64,000 nucleotides of DNA, taken from NCBI RefSeq assembly GCF_002741945.1, contig NZ_MDVN01000009.1:154754-218753 (forward strand), written 5' to 3'. This document shows positions 45,700 through 54,461 of the stretch, one piece after another (within the stretch, counting starts at the first letter, position 1; each line of letters begins with the position of its first letter). A program made the translations under genes and the position numbers. Origin of the DNA: Gaetbulibacter sp. 4G1 (GTDB taxonomy: Bacteria > Bacteroidota > Bacteroidia > Flavobacteriales > Flavobacteriaceae). Below the pieces are notes generated by a model. The model worked only from the letters and a program-made list of their open reading frames with translations. It did not search any database and was not told where the DNA came from.

Positions 45700-46221
45700 T
45701 TATTTTTTAGGTGGATAGTTAATTAATATTTTATCTATAATGGCATTTAAACGTACTTCTCGATTTTCTGGTGATGCATTTGGGTTAAAACTAGATTCAC
45801 TTACAGCTTGCCAAAAAAGCCCTTTTCCATTTTCGTCGACAAAGTCAATTATAATTTGACGATTTACATTTGCTTGACCTATTGGAATGCCAATAGATAC
45901 GCCGCCTCCAACATTACGTCCGCCACCTCCAACACCAACACCAACAGTGTTTCTTTGTGCTGCTTGAAACTCGCTACTTTTAATATCAATAAAAAAATCT
46001 GGCTTCTCTACTAAACTAAATCCTTTTGCTTGCATTTTTGCATCTAAAGCATCCAGAAAACGTTTGGTATCTAAATCACTTAAACCTGTTTTCATATTAG
46101 CATAATAATTATAGGTTTTGTAATTAGAAAAGTCTGTACTTTTATCAAAATCATAATTAACATGTATGGGTGCACAGGATACAACTAATAGAGCTAATGC
46201 TAATGTTTTTAAATATTTCAT
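45700..46221 (-). CDS. DUF4136 lipoprotein
   Basis: A 173-residue lipoprotein (MKYLKTLALALLVVSCAP, lipobox VVSC). The domain matches DUF4136: VNYDFDKSTDFSNYKTYNY at the start, KRFLDALDAKMQAKGF, then DFFIDIKSSE, a Gly-rich stretch (VGVGVGGGGRNVGGGVSIG) and the end NAIIDKILINYPP. Function of the family is unknown; it is envelope-located and often stress- or lipoprotein-linked. It lies 5 bases upstream of the DinB gene. Confidence 0.88.
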   Translation of the reverse strand: MKYLKTLALALLVVSCAPIHVNYDFDKSTDFSNYKTYNYYANMKTGLSDLDTKRFLDALDAKMQAKGFSLVEKPDFFIDIKSSEFQAAQRNTVGVGVGGGGRNVGGGVSIGIPIGQANVNRQIIIDFVDENGKGLFWQAVSESSFNPNASPENREVRLNAIIDKILINYPPKK

Positions 46222-46317
46222 GGCATTATTTTTCTTTAAAGTTAATCAAAAATTATTCCACATAGACTAGGCAGAAAGAGTTTAACATCAAAACAAAAAC
46301 TACAATTTTTAATTATT

Positions 46318-47022
46318 CTATTTCTTATCTATAGATTTTGTTAAAGCTGATGAAATTATTCCTGTAGGTATAGCTACAATACCTAAGCCAATCATAAGAA
46401 TAAAAAAAGTAAACACCTTACCTCCTACAGTTATTGGGTATACATCTCCGTAACCCACAGTTGTAAGCGTGATAATTGCCCACCATAAGCTATCAAAAAT
46501 AGAAGAAAAATGTTCTGGTTGTGCTTGATTTTCAAAATAATAAATTCCTACTGCAGCAAAGTATATTAAAATAAGTGTGATAAATATGAATAGAAAAATT
46601 TCTTCCTTAGCCGACTTTATAGCATTTGTAAAATGATTCATGGCTTTATTATACCTAACCAATTTTAAAATCCTAAATAAGCGCAGAAAGCGTAAAGCTC
46701 TTAACGAGCGTAAATCGACGCCAAAAGACAAATAAAATGGTAAAATGGCAAGTAAATCTATAATACCAAAAAAGCTAAATACAAACTTAAACTTACTATC
46801 TGCAACATAAATTCTCAAAGCATACTCTAGGGAAAATATAATAACACAAAACCATTCTATTGATTGAAGAATAGTTCGCGTTTGAGGTTTTAAATTCGGA
46901 ATGGTTTCAATTGAAAAAGTTATAACTGATAAAAGAATTAGCCCTTGAATAAAAATAGAAAAGTATCTACTTAACTTATTATCATTAATCTCAACGATAT
47001 TTTTAATCTGTTTTTTCATCAT
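46318..47022 (-). CDS. Voltage-gated-type potassium channel
   Basis: A 234-residue ion channel with six helices. The voltage-sensor S4 is recognisable by repeated arginines (SLRALRFLRLFRILKLVRYN). The pore loop carries the K+ selectivity filter TTVGYGDVYP, and S6 ends in GIVAIPTGIISS. Length fits a minimal prokaryotic Kv channel without cytosolic RCK domain. Two ATGs are adjacent at the start (MMKK); the second may be used. It lies in the inner membrane and sets K+ flux or membrane potential. Confidence 0.93.
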   Translation of the reverse strand: MMKKQIKNIVEINDNKLSRYFSIFIQGLILLSVITFSIETIPNLKPQTRTILQSIEWFCVIIFSLEYALRIYVADSKFKFVFSFFGIIDLLAILPFYLSFGVDLRSLRALRFLRLFRILKLVRYNKAMNHFTNAIKSAKEEIFLFIFITLILIYFAAVGIYYFENQAQPEHFSSIFDSLWWAIITLTTVGYGDVYPITVGGKVFTFFILMIGLGIVAIPTGIISSALTKSIDKK

Positions 47023-47082
47023 GAATTTTTTATCTATTTATAAATAAAAGTAAATCAATTAAAAAACTCAGTCTTAATTAAG

Positions 47083-48081
47083 TTAATCATTCAGCATTTT
47101 CCAGAGCAAATCTTTAAGCTCTGTAATACCTTGCTGTGCCACAGAAGAAATAAGTAGATATGGAATTGGAAGTTCGTTATCCAACTCCGTTCTTAGCTCT
47201 GCTTTTAACTCATCGTCAAGCATATCACATTTTGAAATGGCTATAATACGCTCTTTATCCAACATTTCTGGGTTATACCTACGTAATTCATCTAACAAAA
47301 TATCGTATTGTTTTTTAATATCTTTTGCATCAGCAGGGATTAAAAATAATAAAATGGAATTACGTTCTATATGACGCAAAAAGTAGTGTCCAAGTCCCTT
47401 ACCTTCAGCAGCTCCTTCGATAATCCCTGGAATATCTGCCATAACAAAAGTTTGAAAATCTCGATATTCAACAATACCTAAGTTTGGTTTTAAGGTAGTA
47501 AACTCGTAATCGGCAATTTTAGGTTTTGCTGAAGTAACAACAGATAATAATGTAGATTTTCCTGCATTTGGAAAACCAACCAAACCAACATCTGCAAGTA
47601 TTTTTAACTCTAAAGTAATGTGTCTTTCCTCTAACGGAAGTCCTGGTTGAGCATACCGTGGTGTTTGATTAGTTGAAGATTTAAAGTGCCAGTTACCTAA
47701 TCCGCCTTTTCCTCCTTCTACAACTATCTTTTCTTCATCATGTTCGGTTATTTCAAAAATAATATCGTTGGTTTCGGTATCTCTAACTACTGTACCTAAA
47801 GGCACATCAACATACATGTCTTCTCCATCGGCTCCAGAGCTACGGCTTTTACTACCATGTTCTCCATGACCCGCTCTAATATGCTTTTTGAATTTTAAAG
47901 GTAAAAGTGTCCAAAGGTTTGAATTTCCTCTAAGTATAACATGCCCCCCACGGCCGCCATCTCCTCCATCAGGACCACCTTTAGTTATGTATTTCTCGCG
48001 ATGTAAGTGTACCGACCCTTTTCCTCCGTTTCCAGAAGCTACATACATTTTTACGTAGTCAACAAAATTTCCTTCAGTCAT
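47083..48081 (-). CDS. obgE: GTPase Obg
   Basis: A 332-residue Spo0B-associated GTPase. The N-terminal Obg glycine-rich domain (1-155) shows [28 protein letters not shown] and [15 protein letters not shown]. The G domain has G1 [10 protein letters not shown]3 DIPGIIEGA and G4 SKCD. No C-terminal OCT domain is present, as usual for Bacteroidota. It assists 50S ribosome maturation and stringent-response control. It is 77 bases downstream of the hpt-adk gene, with a large hairpin between them. Confidence 0.96.
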   Translation of the reverse strand: MTEGNFVDYVKMYVASGNGGKGSVHLHREKYITKGGPDGGDGGRGGHVILRGNSNLWTLLPLKFKKHIRAGHGEHGSKSRSSGADGEDMYVDVPLGTVVRDTETNDIIFEITEHDEEKIVVEGGKGGLGNWHFKSSTNQTPRYAQPGLPLEERHITLELKILADVGLVGFPNAGKSTLLSVVTSAKPKIADYEFTTLKPNLGIVEYRDFQTFVMADIPGIIEGAAEGKGLGHYFLRHIERNSILLFLIPADAKDIKKQYDILLDELRRYNPEMLDKERIIAISKCDMLDDELKAELRTELDNELPIPYLLISSVAQQGITELKDLLWKMLND

Positions 48082-48088
48082 TTTAATT

Positions 48089-48143
48089 GTTTAGTTGTTG
48101 ATTTGTTTAATCGTTTAGCTATTTAACGATTAAACAACTAAAC
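48089..48143. repeat. Large hairpin between hpt-adk and obgE
   Basis: GTTTAATCGTT (48105-48115) pairs exactly with AACGATTAAAC (48125-48135) around a 9-base loop. The outer GTTTAGTT (48089-48096) pairs with AACTAAAC (48136-48143), leaving an 8-base bulge on one side. No T run follows on the minus strand, so it is not a standard terminator; a processing or stability signal is possible. Confidence 0.65.
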
Positions 48144-48158
48144 ATTTCAACGCTTCAA

Positions 48159-49268
48159 CTAAAGATTATCTATAACGCCACTCAATCTTACAGTAATATC
48201 TTCAATACTACCAACGCCATCTACACCAAAATACTTATTCTGCGCAGAGTAATAATCTTTTAAGATAGCTGTTTTATTATAGTATTCTGTAATTCTATTT
48301 CTAATAATAGATTCGTCAGCATCGTCTGCTCTTCCACTAGTTTCTCCTCGTTTTAACAAACGCTCAACCAAAACCTCATCATCTACTTCTAAAGCTACCA
48401 TTGCATTTATTTGAGAATCTTTACTACTCATTAACTTATCAAGTGCACTAGCTTGAGCATTAGTACGCGGAAAACCATCAAAAATAAAACCATTTGCATC
48501 AGCATTCTTCTCAACTTCAGCTTCTAACATATCTATAGTAACTTGGTCTGGAACTAGTTCACCCTTATCCATATAGGATTTTGCTAACATCCCTAAAGCC
48601 GTTTTATTTTTAATATTAAACCTAAAAACATCGCCTGTAGAAATATGTACTAGATTATACTTTTCTTTTAAAAATTCTGCTTGCGTTCCTTTTCCTGCTC
48701 CTGGAGGACCAAATAGCACTAAATTTGTCATGTGTTGTGTTTCTTTTATTTGATATACTTCTGGTATGTCTCTTCCTAATCCATCGTAATCGAGTCCATA
48801 GCCAACTATAAATTTATTAGGTATTTCTATACCAACATAATGTAGTTTAAAATCTTTTTTATACGCTTCAGGCTTGTAAAATAAGGTTGCTATTTTAAGC
48901 GACTTTACATTTTCATTTTTAAAAATCCTGTGCACTTCTGTTAGGGTATTTCCTGTATCGATAATATCCTCTAAAATAACAACTGTTCGCCCAGACAAAT
49001 CTTGAGTAAGCCCAATTAAACGCTGAATATCTTCAGAAGACTTAACACCTTCATAAGATGCCAACTTTATAAAGGTAACCTCGCATGGTTTAGGGTACTT
49101 TTTTACAAAATCGCTCACTACCATAAACGAACCGTTTAAAATACCAATAAAAACAGGTATTTCATCTCCTAAATCATTAGAAATTTCATTTACCAAACGG
49201 TCAATAGCAACATCAATTTCTTCTGCAGAAATAAATGGCTTAAAATATTTATCGTGTAGCTTTATCAC
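48159..49268 (-). CDS. Fused hypoxanthine phosphoribosyltransferase / adenylate kinase
   Basis: A 369-residue two-domain purine salvage protein. Residues 1-175 are hypoxanthine phosphoribosyltransferase: PRPP loop VVILEDIIDTGNTL, plus GILNGSFMV and GYGLDYDGLGRD. Residues 180-369 are adenylate kinase: P-loop LFGPPGAGKGTQ, STGDVFR, GFIFDGFPRT and the lid GRADDADESI. Both active sites look complete and no stop or frameshift separates them. An internal ATG (Met180, base 48731) begins exactly where free Adk would, so separate Adk may also be made. In most bacteria the genes are separate. The fusion would join IMP/GMP formation from bases with AMP/ADP balance. Confidence 0.93.
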   Translation of the reverse strand: MIKLHDKYFKPFISAEEIDVAIDRLVNEISNDLGDEIPVFIGILNGSFMVVSDFVKKYPKPCEVTFIKLASYEGVKSSEDIQRLIGLTQDLSGRTVVILEDIIDTGNTLTEVHRIFKNENVKSLKIATLFYKPEAYKKDFKLHYVGIEIPNKFIVGYGLDYDGLGRDIPEVYQIKETQHMTNLVLFGPPGAGKGTQAEFLKEKYNLVHISTGDVFRFNIKNKTALGMLAKSYMDKGELVPDQVTIDMLEAEVEKNADANGFIFDGFPRTNAQASALDKLMSSKDSQINAMVALEVDDEVLVERLLKRGETSGRADDADESIIRNRITEYYNKTAILKDYYSAQNKYFGVDGVGSIEDITVRLSGVIDNL

Positions 49269-49374
49269 GGTTATTATTTTTTAAAGATGCAAAGATAATC
49301 AATAGATTAACGCCCCAATAGCTATCGGGATTATTTTTTAATTTACTATTTAATAAGGAATAGATTTTTAAGTG

Positions 49375-49382
49375 TATTTTTG
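49375..49382 (+). promoter_or_regulatory. Bacteroidota -7 box for purK
   Basis: TATTTTTG at 49375-49382 matches TAnnTTTG, 58 bases before the purK ATG. No convincing -33 element was seen. The rest of the 172-base divergent region holds nothing else I can support. Confidence 0.4.
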
Positions 49383-49440
49383 TAGTGCAAAAGCAAAAAA
49401 TCAATTTAATTTAAAAGGATTCACTTTTTGGTAAATTAAC

Positions 49441-50595
49441 ATGAACTATTTCTCTTCAAATTTTAAACTCGGTATTCTTGGTGGCGGACAATTAGGAAAA
49501 ATGTTGCTTAACTGCACTCGGAAGTTTGATATTCATACTTGTATTTTGGATGCGAGTAATGAAGCACCATGTAAAATTGCAAGTAACGAATTTTATCTAG
49601 GCGATTTAATGGACTACAATACGGTTTACAATTTCGGGAAACAAGTTGATGTATTAACCATAGAAATTGAAAATGTTAATGTTGATGCGCTTGAAACACT
49701 TGAAAAAGAAAATGTAAAAGTATACCCATCGTCAAAAACATTACGTGCTATTCAAAACAAAGCCACACAAAAATTGTTTTATGTAGACAACAATTTACCA
49801 ACGGCTCCATTTACTCGTTTTGCTTATACTTCTGAAATTAATGATGCTATTGAAAATGGTGGTTTAACACTTCCTTTTGTATGGAAATGTGCACAGTTTG
49901 GATATGATGGTACAGGTGTAAAAATTGTAAGAACACTTTCAGATTTAAAGGGGTTACCAAATGTTGAATGTATTGCAGAAACATTAGTCCCTTTTAAAAA
50001 TGAATTGGCTGTAATTGTTGCCCGAAATGCATCAGGAGAAACTAAAACATTTCCAGTAGTAGAAATGGAATTTCATCCAGAAGCAAACCAAGTTGAATAT
50101 GTTATATGCCCAGCAAGAATTGATGATGAAGTCGCTAAAAAAGCTACAGAAGTTGCATTAAATGTATCAAAAGCATTTAATCATGTTGGTCTTTTAGCTG
50201 TTGAAATGTTTCAAACTGAAAGTGATGATATTTTAATTAACGAAGTTGCGCCTAGACCTCATAACTCTGGACATCAAACTATTGAAGCTAGCTATACCTC
50301 ACAATTTGAACAACACCTTAGAGCTATTTTAAATTTACCATTAGGAAGAACTGATAGTAAAGTAGGTGGCGTTATGGTAAATTTAGTGGGTGCTGAAGGC
50401 TATACGGGTAATGTAGTTTATGAAAACATTGATGATATTATGAAGATGGAAGGCGTTACGCCTCATATTTATGGCAAAAAACAAACAAGACCATTTAGAA
50501 AAATGGGGCATGTAACTATTGTAAATGAAGATTTAAGTAAAGCTCGAAAAGTTGCTGAAAAAGTAAAAAAGACGATTAAAGTAATAAGTAAATAA
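49441..50595 (+). CDS. purK: 5-(carboxyamino)imidazole ribonucleotide synthase
   Basis: A 384-residue ATP-grasp enzyme that carboxylates AIR with ATP and bicarbonate. Visible motifs: N-terminal GILGGGQLGKML, ATP-grasp region FVWKCAQFGYDGTGVKIV, metal/ATP site VEMFQTESDDILINEVAPRPHNSGH and C-terminal MVNLVGAEGY. The stop is 2 bases before the purE start region, so the two act as an operon for the two-step conversion of AIR to CAIR. Confidence 0.96.
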   Translation: MNYFSSNFKLGILGGGQLGKMLLNCTRKFDIHTCILDASNEAPCKIASNEFYLGDLMDYNTVYNFGKQVDVLTIEIENVNVDALETLEKENVKVYPSSKTLRAIQNKATQKLFYVDNNLPTAPFTRFAYTSEINDAIENGGLTLPFVWKCAQFGYDGTGVKIVRTLSDLKGLPNVECIAETLVPFKNELAVIVARNASGETKTFPVVEMEFHPEANQVEYVICPARIDDEVAKKATEVALNVSKAFNHVGLLAVEMFQTESDDILINEVAPRPHNSGHQTIEASYTSQFEQHLRAILNLPLGRTDSKVGGVMVNLVGAEGYTGNVVYENIDDIMKMEGVTPHIYGKKQTRPFRKMGHVTIVNEDLSKARKVAEKVKKTIKVISK

Positions 50596-50597
50596 TT

Positions 50598-51080
50598 ATG
50601 AATAAAGTAGGAATAATTATGGGAAGTAAAAGCGATCTTCCTGTTATGAAACAAGCTATTGAGATATTAGAAGGTTTTGATATTGAAGTTGAAGTTGATA
50701 TTGTTTCGGCCCATCGCACACCTGAAAAACTATTTGACTACGGAAAGCATGCGCATACAAGAGGGTTTGCTGTAATAATTGCTGGTGCTGGTGGAGCTGC
50801 ACATTTACCAGGAATGATAGCTTCTTTATCACCACTTCCTGTTATTGGTGTTCCTATAAAAAGTAGTAATTCTATTGATGGCTGGGATTCTGTTTTATCT
50901 ATTCTTCAAATGCCTGGTGGCGTACCTGTTGCTACCGTTGCTTTAAATGGGGCGAAAAATGCAGGTATTCTGGCAGCTCAAATTATTGGAACATCAGACA
51001 AATGTGTTCTAGATAAAGTTATAGTTTACAAACAAGGGTTAGAACAAATGGTTCATGAATCTGCTAAAGATTTAAAATAA
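50598..51080 (+). CDS. purE: N5-CAIR mutase
   Basis: A 160-residue cytosolic enzyme moving the carboxylate of N5-CAIR to give CAIR. Conserved features: GIIMGSKSDLPVM near the start, VDIVSAHRTPEKLFDYG with catalytic His, IIAGAGGAAHLPGM and QMPGGVPVATVA. The size is typical of PurE class I. It follows purK by 2 bases and ends at a hairpin terminator. Confidence 0.96.
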   Translation: MNKVGIIMGSKSDLPVMKQAIEILEGFDIEVEVDIVSAHRTPEKLFDYGKHAHTRGFAVIIAGAGGAAHLPGMIASLSPLPVIGVPIKSSNSIDGWDSVLSILQMPGGVPVATVALNGAKNAGILAAQIIGTSDKCVLDKVIVYKQGLEQMVHESAKDLK

Positions 51081-51108
51081 AAAAACCTCGAATAAATCCG
51101 AGGTTTTT
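51081..51108 (+). terminator. Intrinsic terminator after purE
   Basis: AAAAACCTCG (51081-51090) pairs with CGAGGTTTTT (51099-51108), loop of 8 bases, T5 at the end. It begins directly after the purE stop codon. Confidence 0.9.
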
Positions 51109-51280
51109 ACAGCTATTAACAATAATTCTTACGAGTTAAAGATAACTCTCTGAAAAATCTTGTGCCAAAATAGAAAAAAAAGTCTGATTAACTAATTTTT
51201 ATTTTACATATTCGATTAACTACCAATATTCATTATTTTTTTAGATTTTTATTTTTTAAAACAATTACAATTTCACATTC

Positions 51281-53311
51281 ATGTCTATCTTAAACAAACC
51301 TTTTAATACACCATATAACACCGCTCCTTTTTCGAAAATAAAAGATGAAGATTTCCTTCCTGCTTTTAAAGAAGCCATTAAAAATGCTAAAGCAGAAATT
51401 GATAAGATCGTTGATAACGCTGAGTCTCCTACTTTTGAAAACACAATAGAAGCTTTAGACTTTTCAGGTGAGCAATTAGATAGAATATCAAGTATCTTTT
51501 TTAATTTGAATTCTGCTGAAACAAATGCCGAAATTCAAAAAATTGCTCAAGAGGTATCCCCTTTGTTATCAGAATTTAGTAATGATATTACCTTAAATGA
51601 AAATTTGTTTAAACGCGTTAAATCTGTTTATGATAAAAAAGATGAATTTGAGTTAAGTGTTGAGCAAGAAACACTTTTAGACAAAAAATATAAAAGCTTT
51701 TCGCGTAATGGAGCCAATTTATCTGAAGACAAAAAAGAAAAGCTTCGAGAAATTGATAAACAATTAAGTCAATTAAAACTCAAATTTGGTGAAAACATAT
51801 TATCTGAAACCAACAAGTTTGAAATGTTAATTACAGATAAAAAAGAACTCTCTGGTTTACCTGAAGGCACAAAAGAAGCAGCATATCAATTAGCAGAATC
51901 AAAAAACAAAAAAGGGTGGCTATTTACACTAGACTATCCAAGCTATATTCCTTTTGTTACCTATGCTGATAATCGCGAGTTACGTAAAAAAATATCTTTA
52001 GCGGCTGGAGCTAAAGGATTTAAAAATGATGAATTAGACAACCAAGATAATGTTATAAAAATTGCAAAACTGAGGTATGAGCGCGCTAAGCTTTTAGGCT
52101 ATTCAACACACGCGCACTTTGTTTTAGAAGAGCGTATGGCAAAAACGCCAGAAACCGTTCAGAACTTTTTAAATGAACTATTAGAAAAAGCAAAACCGGC
52201 AGCCGAAAGCGAGTTTAAGAATCTTGAAAGTTTTGCTAAAGAGTTACACAACATTAACAGACTTGAAAAATGGGATTCGGCTTATTATTCAGAAAAACTA
52301 AAACAAAAATTATTCAGTTTAGATGATGAGCAATTAAAACCCTATTTCAAGCTAGAAAATGTTATTAACGGAGCTTTTACTGTTGCAAGTAAGTTATTTG
52401 ATTTAAATTTTGAAGAAATAAATAATATTGATAAATATCATAACGATGTTTTAACTTATAAAGTAACCAACAATAATGGCGATTTAATATCCATTTTTTA
52501 TGCCGATTTCTTTCCAAGAAAAGGAAAACGTAATGGAGCGTGGATGACATCTTTTAAACCGCAATACGTAAAAGATGGCACTAATGAAAGACCTCATGTT
52601 TCTATAGTTTGCAATTTTACAAAACCCACAATAAACAAACCATCTCTACTAACTTTTAACGAAGTAACTACCCTATTTCATGAGTTTGGACACGCCCTCC
52701 ATGGTATGCTTGCTAATACCACATACCCTAGTTTATCTGGTACTAATGTGTATTGGGATTTTGTTGAATTGCCAAGTCAAATATTAGAAAATTGGTGCTA
52801 TCAAAAAGACGCTTTAGAATTATTTGCAAAACACTATGAAACCGGTGAAGTTATTCCGATGGATTTGATTGAAAAAATAAAAAAATCAGCTACTTTTAAT
52901 GAAGGTATACAAACTTTACGTCAAATTAGTTTCGGTTTATTAGATATGTCTTGGCATGGTCAAAATCCATCAGAAATCACAAATGTAAAAGCGCATGAAG
53001 TTGTGGCTTTTAAAAGAACAAATTTATTCCCAGAAGTAGCAGAGAATTGCATGAGTACAGCTTTTTCTCATATTTTTCAAGGGGGTTATTCGTCTGGCTA
53101 TTACAGTTACAAATGGGCAGAAGTTTTAGATGCTGATGCTTTTGAATATTTTGAAGAAACTGGCATTTTCAATAAAGAAGTAGCTACCAAGTTTAAAAAT
53201 AATGTTTTAAGCAAAGGTGGAACTGAAAACCCTATGACACTTTACAAACGCTTTCGCGGAAAAGAACCTAAACCAGAAGCCTTATTAAAGCGGGCAGGCT
53301 TGTTAAAATAA
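51281..53311 (+). CDS. M3-family metallopeptidase (Dcp/oligopeptidase A type)
   Basis: A 676-residue thimet-type oligopeptidase. The zinc site is H467-E-F-G-H471 in VTTLFHEFGHALHGML, with the third ligand Glu in YWDFVELPSQILENW. The region GAWMTSFKPQY is also characteristic of Dcp-like members. No signal peptide is present, so it is cytosolic and degrades short peptides. It stands alone. The 200 bases upstream contain the purE terminator but no clear promoter box. Confidence 0.94.
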   Translation: MSILNKPFNTPYNTAPFSKIKDEDFLPAFKEAIKNAKAEIDKIVDNAESPTFENTIEALDFSGEQLDRISSIFFNLNSAETNAEIQKIAQEVSPLLSEFSNDITLNENLFKRVKSVYDKKDEFELSVEQETLLDKKYKSFSRNGANLSEDKKEKLREIDKQLSQLKLKFGENILSETNKFEMLITDKKELSGLPEGTKEAAYQLAESKNKKGWLFTLDYPSYIPFVTYADNRELRKKISLAAGAKGFKNDELDNQDNVIKIAKLRYERAKLLGYSTHAHFVLEERMAKTPETVQNFLNELLEKAKPAAESEFKNLESFAKELHNINRLEKWDSAYYSEKLKQKLFSLDDEQLKPYFKLENVINGAFTVASKLFDLNFEEINNIDKYHNDVLTYKVTNNNGDLISIFYADFFPRKGKRNGAWMTSFKPQYVKDGTNERPHVSIVCNFTKPTINKPSLLTFNEVTTLFHEFGHALHGMLANTTYPSLSGTNVYWDFVELPSQILENWCYQKDALELFAKHYETGEVIPMDLIEKIKKSATFNEGIQTLRQISFGLLDMSWHGQNPSEITNVKAHEVVAFKRTNLFPEVAENCMSTAFSHIFQGGYSSGYYSYKWAEVLDADAFEYFEETGIFNKEVATKFKNNVLSKGGTENPMTLYKRFRGKEPKPEALLKRAGLLK

Positions 53312-53404
53312 GTTGTTTTGATTTTCGTTTTCATGGTTGCAGAGCGGTTAGACATGACGATCATATTCATTTACAGATAAGGTAATTTATTCTCACAAAT
53401 AAAT

Positions 53405-53430
53405 AAACTTTCAATAATTATTGAAAGTTT
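53405..53430. promoter_or_regulatory. Palindromic operator O1 before the GbsR/MarR-type gene
   Basis: A perfect 26-base palindrome with half-site AAACTTTCAATAA and centre between 53417 and 53418. It overlaps a -33-like TTG (53421-53423) placed 19 bases before the -7 box at 53443. A nearly identical site recurs at 53973. This is the expected location for autoregulation by the downstream MarR-type protein. Confidence 0.85.
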
Positions 53431-53442
53431 AGAAATTATTTA

Positions 53443-53450
53443 TATCTTTG
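53443..53450 (+). promoter_or_regulatory. -7 box of the regulator gene, possibly leaderless start
   Basis: TATCTTTG matches TAnnTTTG and ends only 4 bases before the ATG at 53455. With transcription starting a few bases after the box, the mRNA would be leaderless or nearly so. Confidence 0.6.
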
Positions 53451-53454
53451 TGTC

Positions 53455-53958
53455 ATGGAATATCAAGAAGCAAAAGAAAAGTTTATCAGCACTTGGGGAA
53501 GCTTAGGTACACTGTGGGGTATAAACAAAGCCATGGCTCAAATACAATCGCTTCTTTTTATATCTACAAAAGCCTTATCTATGGAAGAAATTATGGATGA
53601 GCTTAAAATTTCTCGCGGTAATACAAGCATGAATTTACGTCAGTTAATGGATTGGGGTATTGTAACTAAAGAGCTAATCCCAGGCGAACGAAAAGAATTT
53701 TTTACTACAGAAAAAGACGTACAAGAATTAGCAAGACATATAGCCAAAGAACGTAGCCGAAGAGAAATAAAACCAGTAATTAAAATATTAAAAGATGTAT
53801 CTTCTATTAAAGATGACGGTACAGCAAAAACTAAAGAACTAATTAAACAAACTAAGGCATTGCATGATTTAGCTGAAACAGCAGATACCATGATGAACAA
53901 AATTGTAAATCAAGAACAAAACTGGATTACTAAATCTTTATTAAAATTAATTAAGTAA
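53455..53958 (+). CDS. GbsR/MarR-family transcriptional regulator
   Basis: A 167-residue DNA-binding protein. The winged helix-turn-helix lies at about 20-90: WGINKAMAQIQSLLFISTKA, LSMEEIMDELKISRGNTSMN (recognition helix region), LRQLMDWGIVTKELIPGERK and the wing EFFTTEKD. The C-terminal half is helical and probably dimerises. The pattern S-R-G-N-x-S-M-N fits the GbsR-like branch of MarR proteins. Two matching palindromes, one overlapping its own promoter and one directly after its stop, imply autorepression and control of the next two genes. The inducing signal is unknown. Confidence 0.9.
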   Translation: MEYQEAKEKFISTWGSLGTLWGINKAMAQIQSLLFISTKALSMEEIMDELKISRGNTSMNLRQLMDWGIVTKELIPGERKEFFTTEKDVQELARHIAKERSRREIKPVIKILKDVSSIKDDGTAKTKELIKQTKALHDLAETADTMMNKIVNQEQNWITKSLLKLIK

Positions 53959-53972
53959 AAAAATTTAAATCT

Positions 53973-53997
53973 AACTTTCAATGATTTCTGAAAGTTT
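53973..53997. promoter_or_regulatory. Palindromic operator O2 before the 4-TM protein gene
   Basis: AACTTTCAAT (53973-53982) and TGAAAGTTT (53989-53997) reproduce O1; 22 of 25 positions agree with the palindrome at 53406-53430, and the arm spacing is identical. It lies 14 bases after the regulator stop and 13 bases before the next ATG. A weak -7-like TAACTTTC overlaps its left arm. Confidence 0.8.
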
Positions 53998-54010
53998 AAA
54001 ACAATTAAAA

Positions 54011-54451
54011 ATGAAAATACAAATTCCAAACTGGCTAATTATGATTGGAGGTTGTGGGCAAATATTCACAGCTTTAATCTATCCATATATCCGTCATAAA
54101 GTTTTTGATTGGTATAATGATGTAAAAAAGCTAAAACCATTAAATCAAGAAATAGCAAAAACCTATGGAAGATATATCCAAGGTTTAAATTTATCTTTCG
54201 GAATAATAGCAATTTTGCTACCAAACGATTTAAAAAACAATTCAAATTTGGCTATCGCTTTAACAGGTTTAATAGCAACATATTGGGTTGGCAAAGTAAT
54301 CACCCAAATAGCATATTACCCAATGTATCAAATACCACAACAAACTATATTTAAAATAGGAAGTTATTTTATGAATATATTATTTACGCTTTTTGCTGTG
54401 GTTTACACTTGGTTATTCATGTATAATTTAAGTTTCCATTTTAATCTTTAA
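54011..54451 (+). CDS. Four-helix membrane protein in the GbsR cassette, unknown
   Basis: A 146-residue inner-membrane protein with predicted helices at about 8-25, 60-76, 83-105 and 118-138. I start at ATG 54011 (MKIQIPNW) because an earlier in-frame ATG at 53981 lies inside operator O2. Small motifs include GGCGQIFTALIYP, YGRYIQGLNLSFG and YWVGKVITQIAYYPMYQIP. I do not recognise the family. It is 10 bases upstream of the methyltransferase gene, so the two form an operon, likely repressed by the regulator. Confidence 0.75.
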   Translation: MKIQIPNWLIMIGGCGQIFTALIYPYIRHKVFDWYNDVKKLKPLNQEIAKTYGRYIQGLNLSFGIIAILLPNDLKNNSNLAIALTGLIATYWVGKVITQIAYYPMYQIPQQTIFKIGSYFMNILFTLFAVVYTWLFMYNLSFHFNL

Positions 54452-54461
54452 AAATTACACT

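Noticed and set aside
53312..53400. GC-richer stretch after the M3 peptidase
   Set aside because: No hairpin with T run, tRNA or reading frame could be supported.
53981..54010. Upstream ATG for the 4-TM protein at 53981
   Set aside because: It lies inside the O2 operator palindrome; the ATG at 54011 starts directly at a clean membrane-protein N-terminus.
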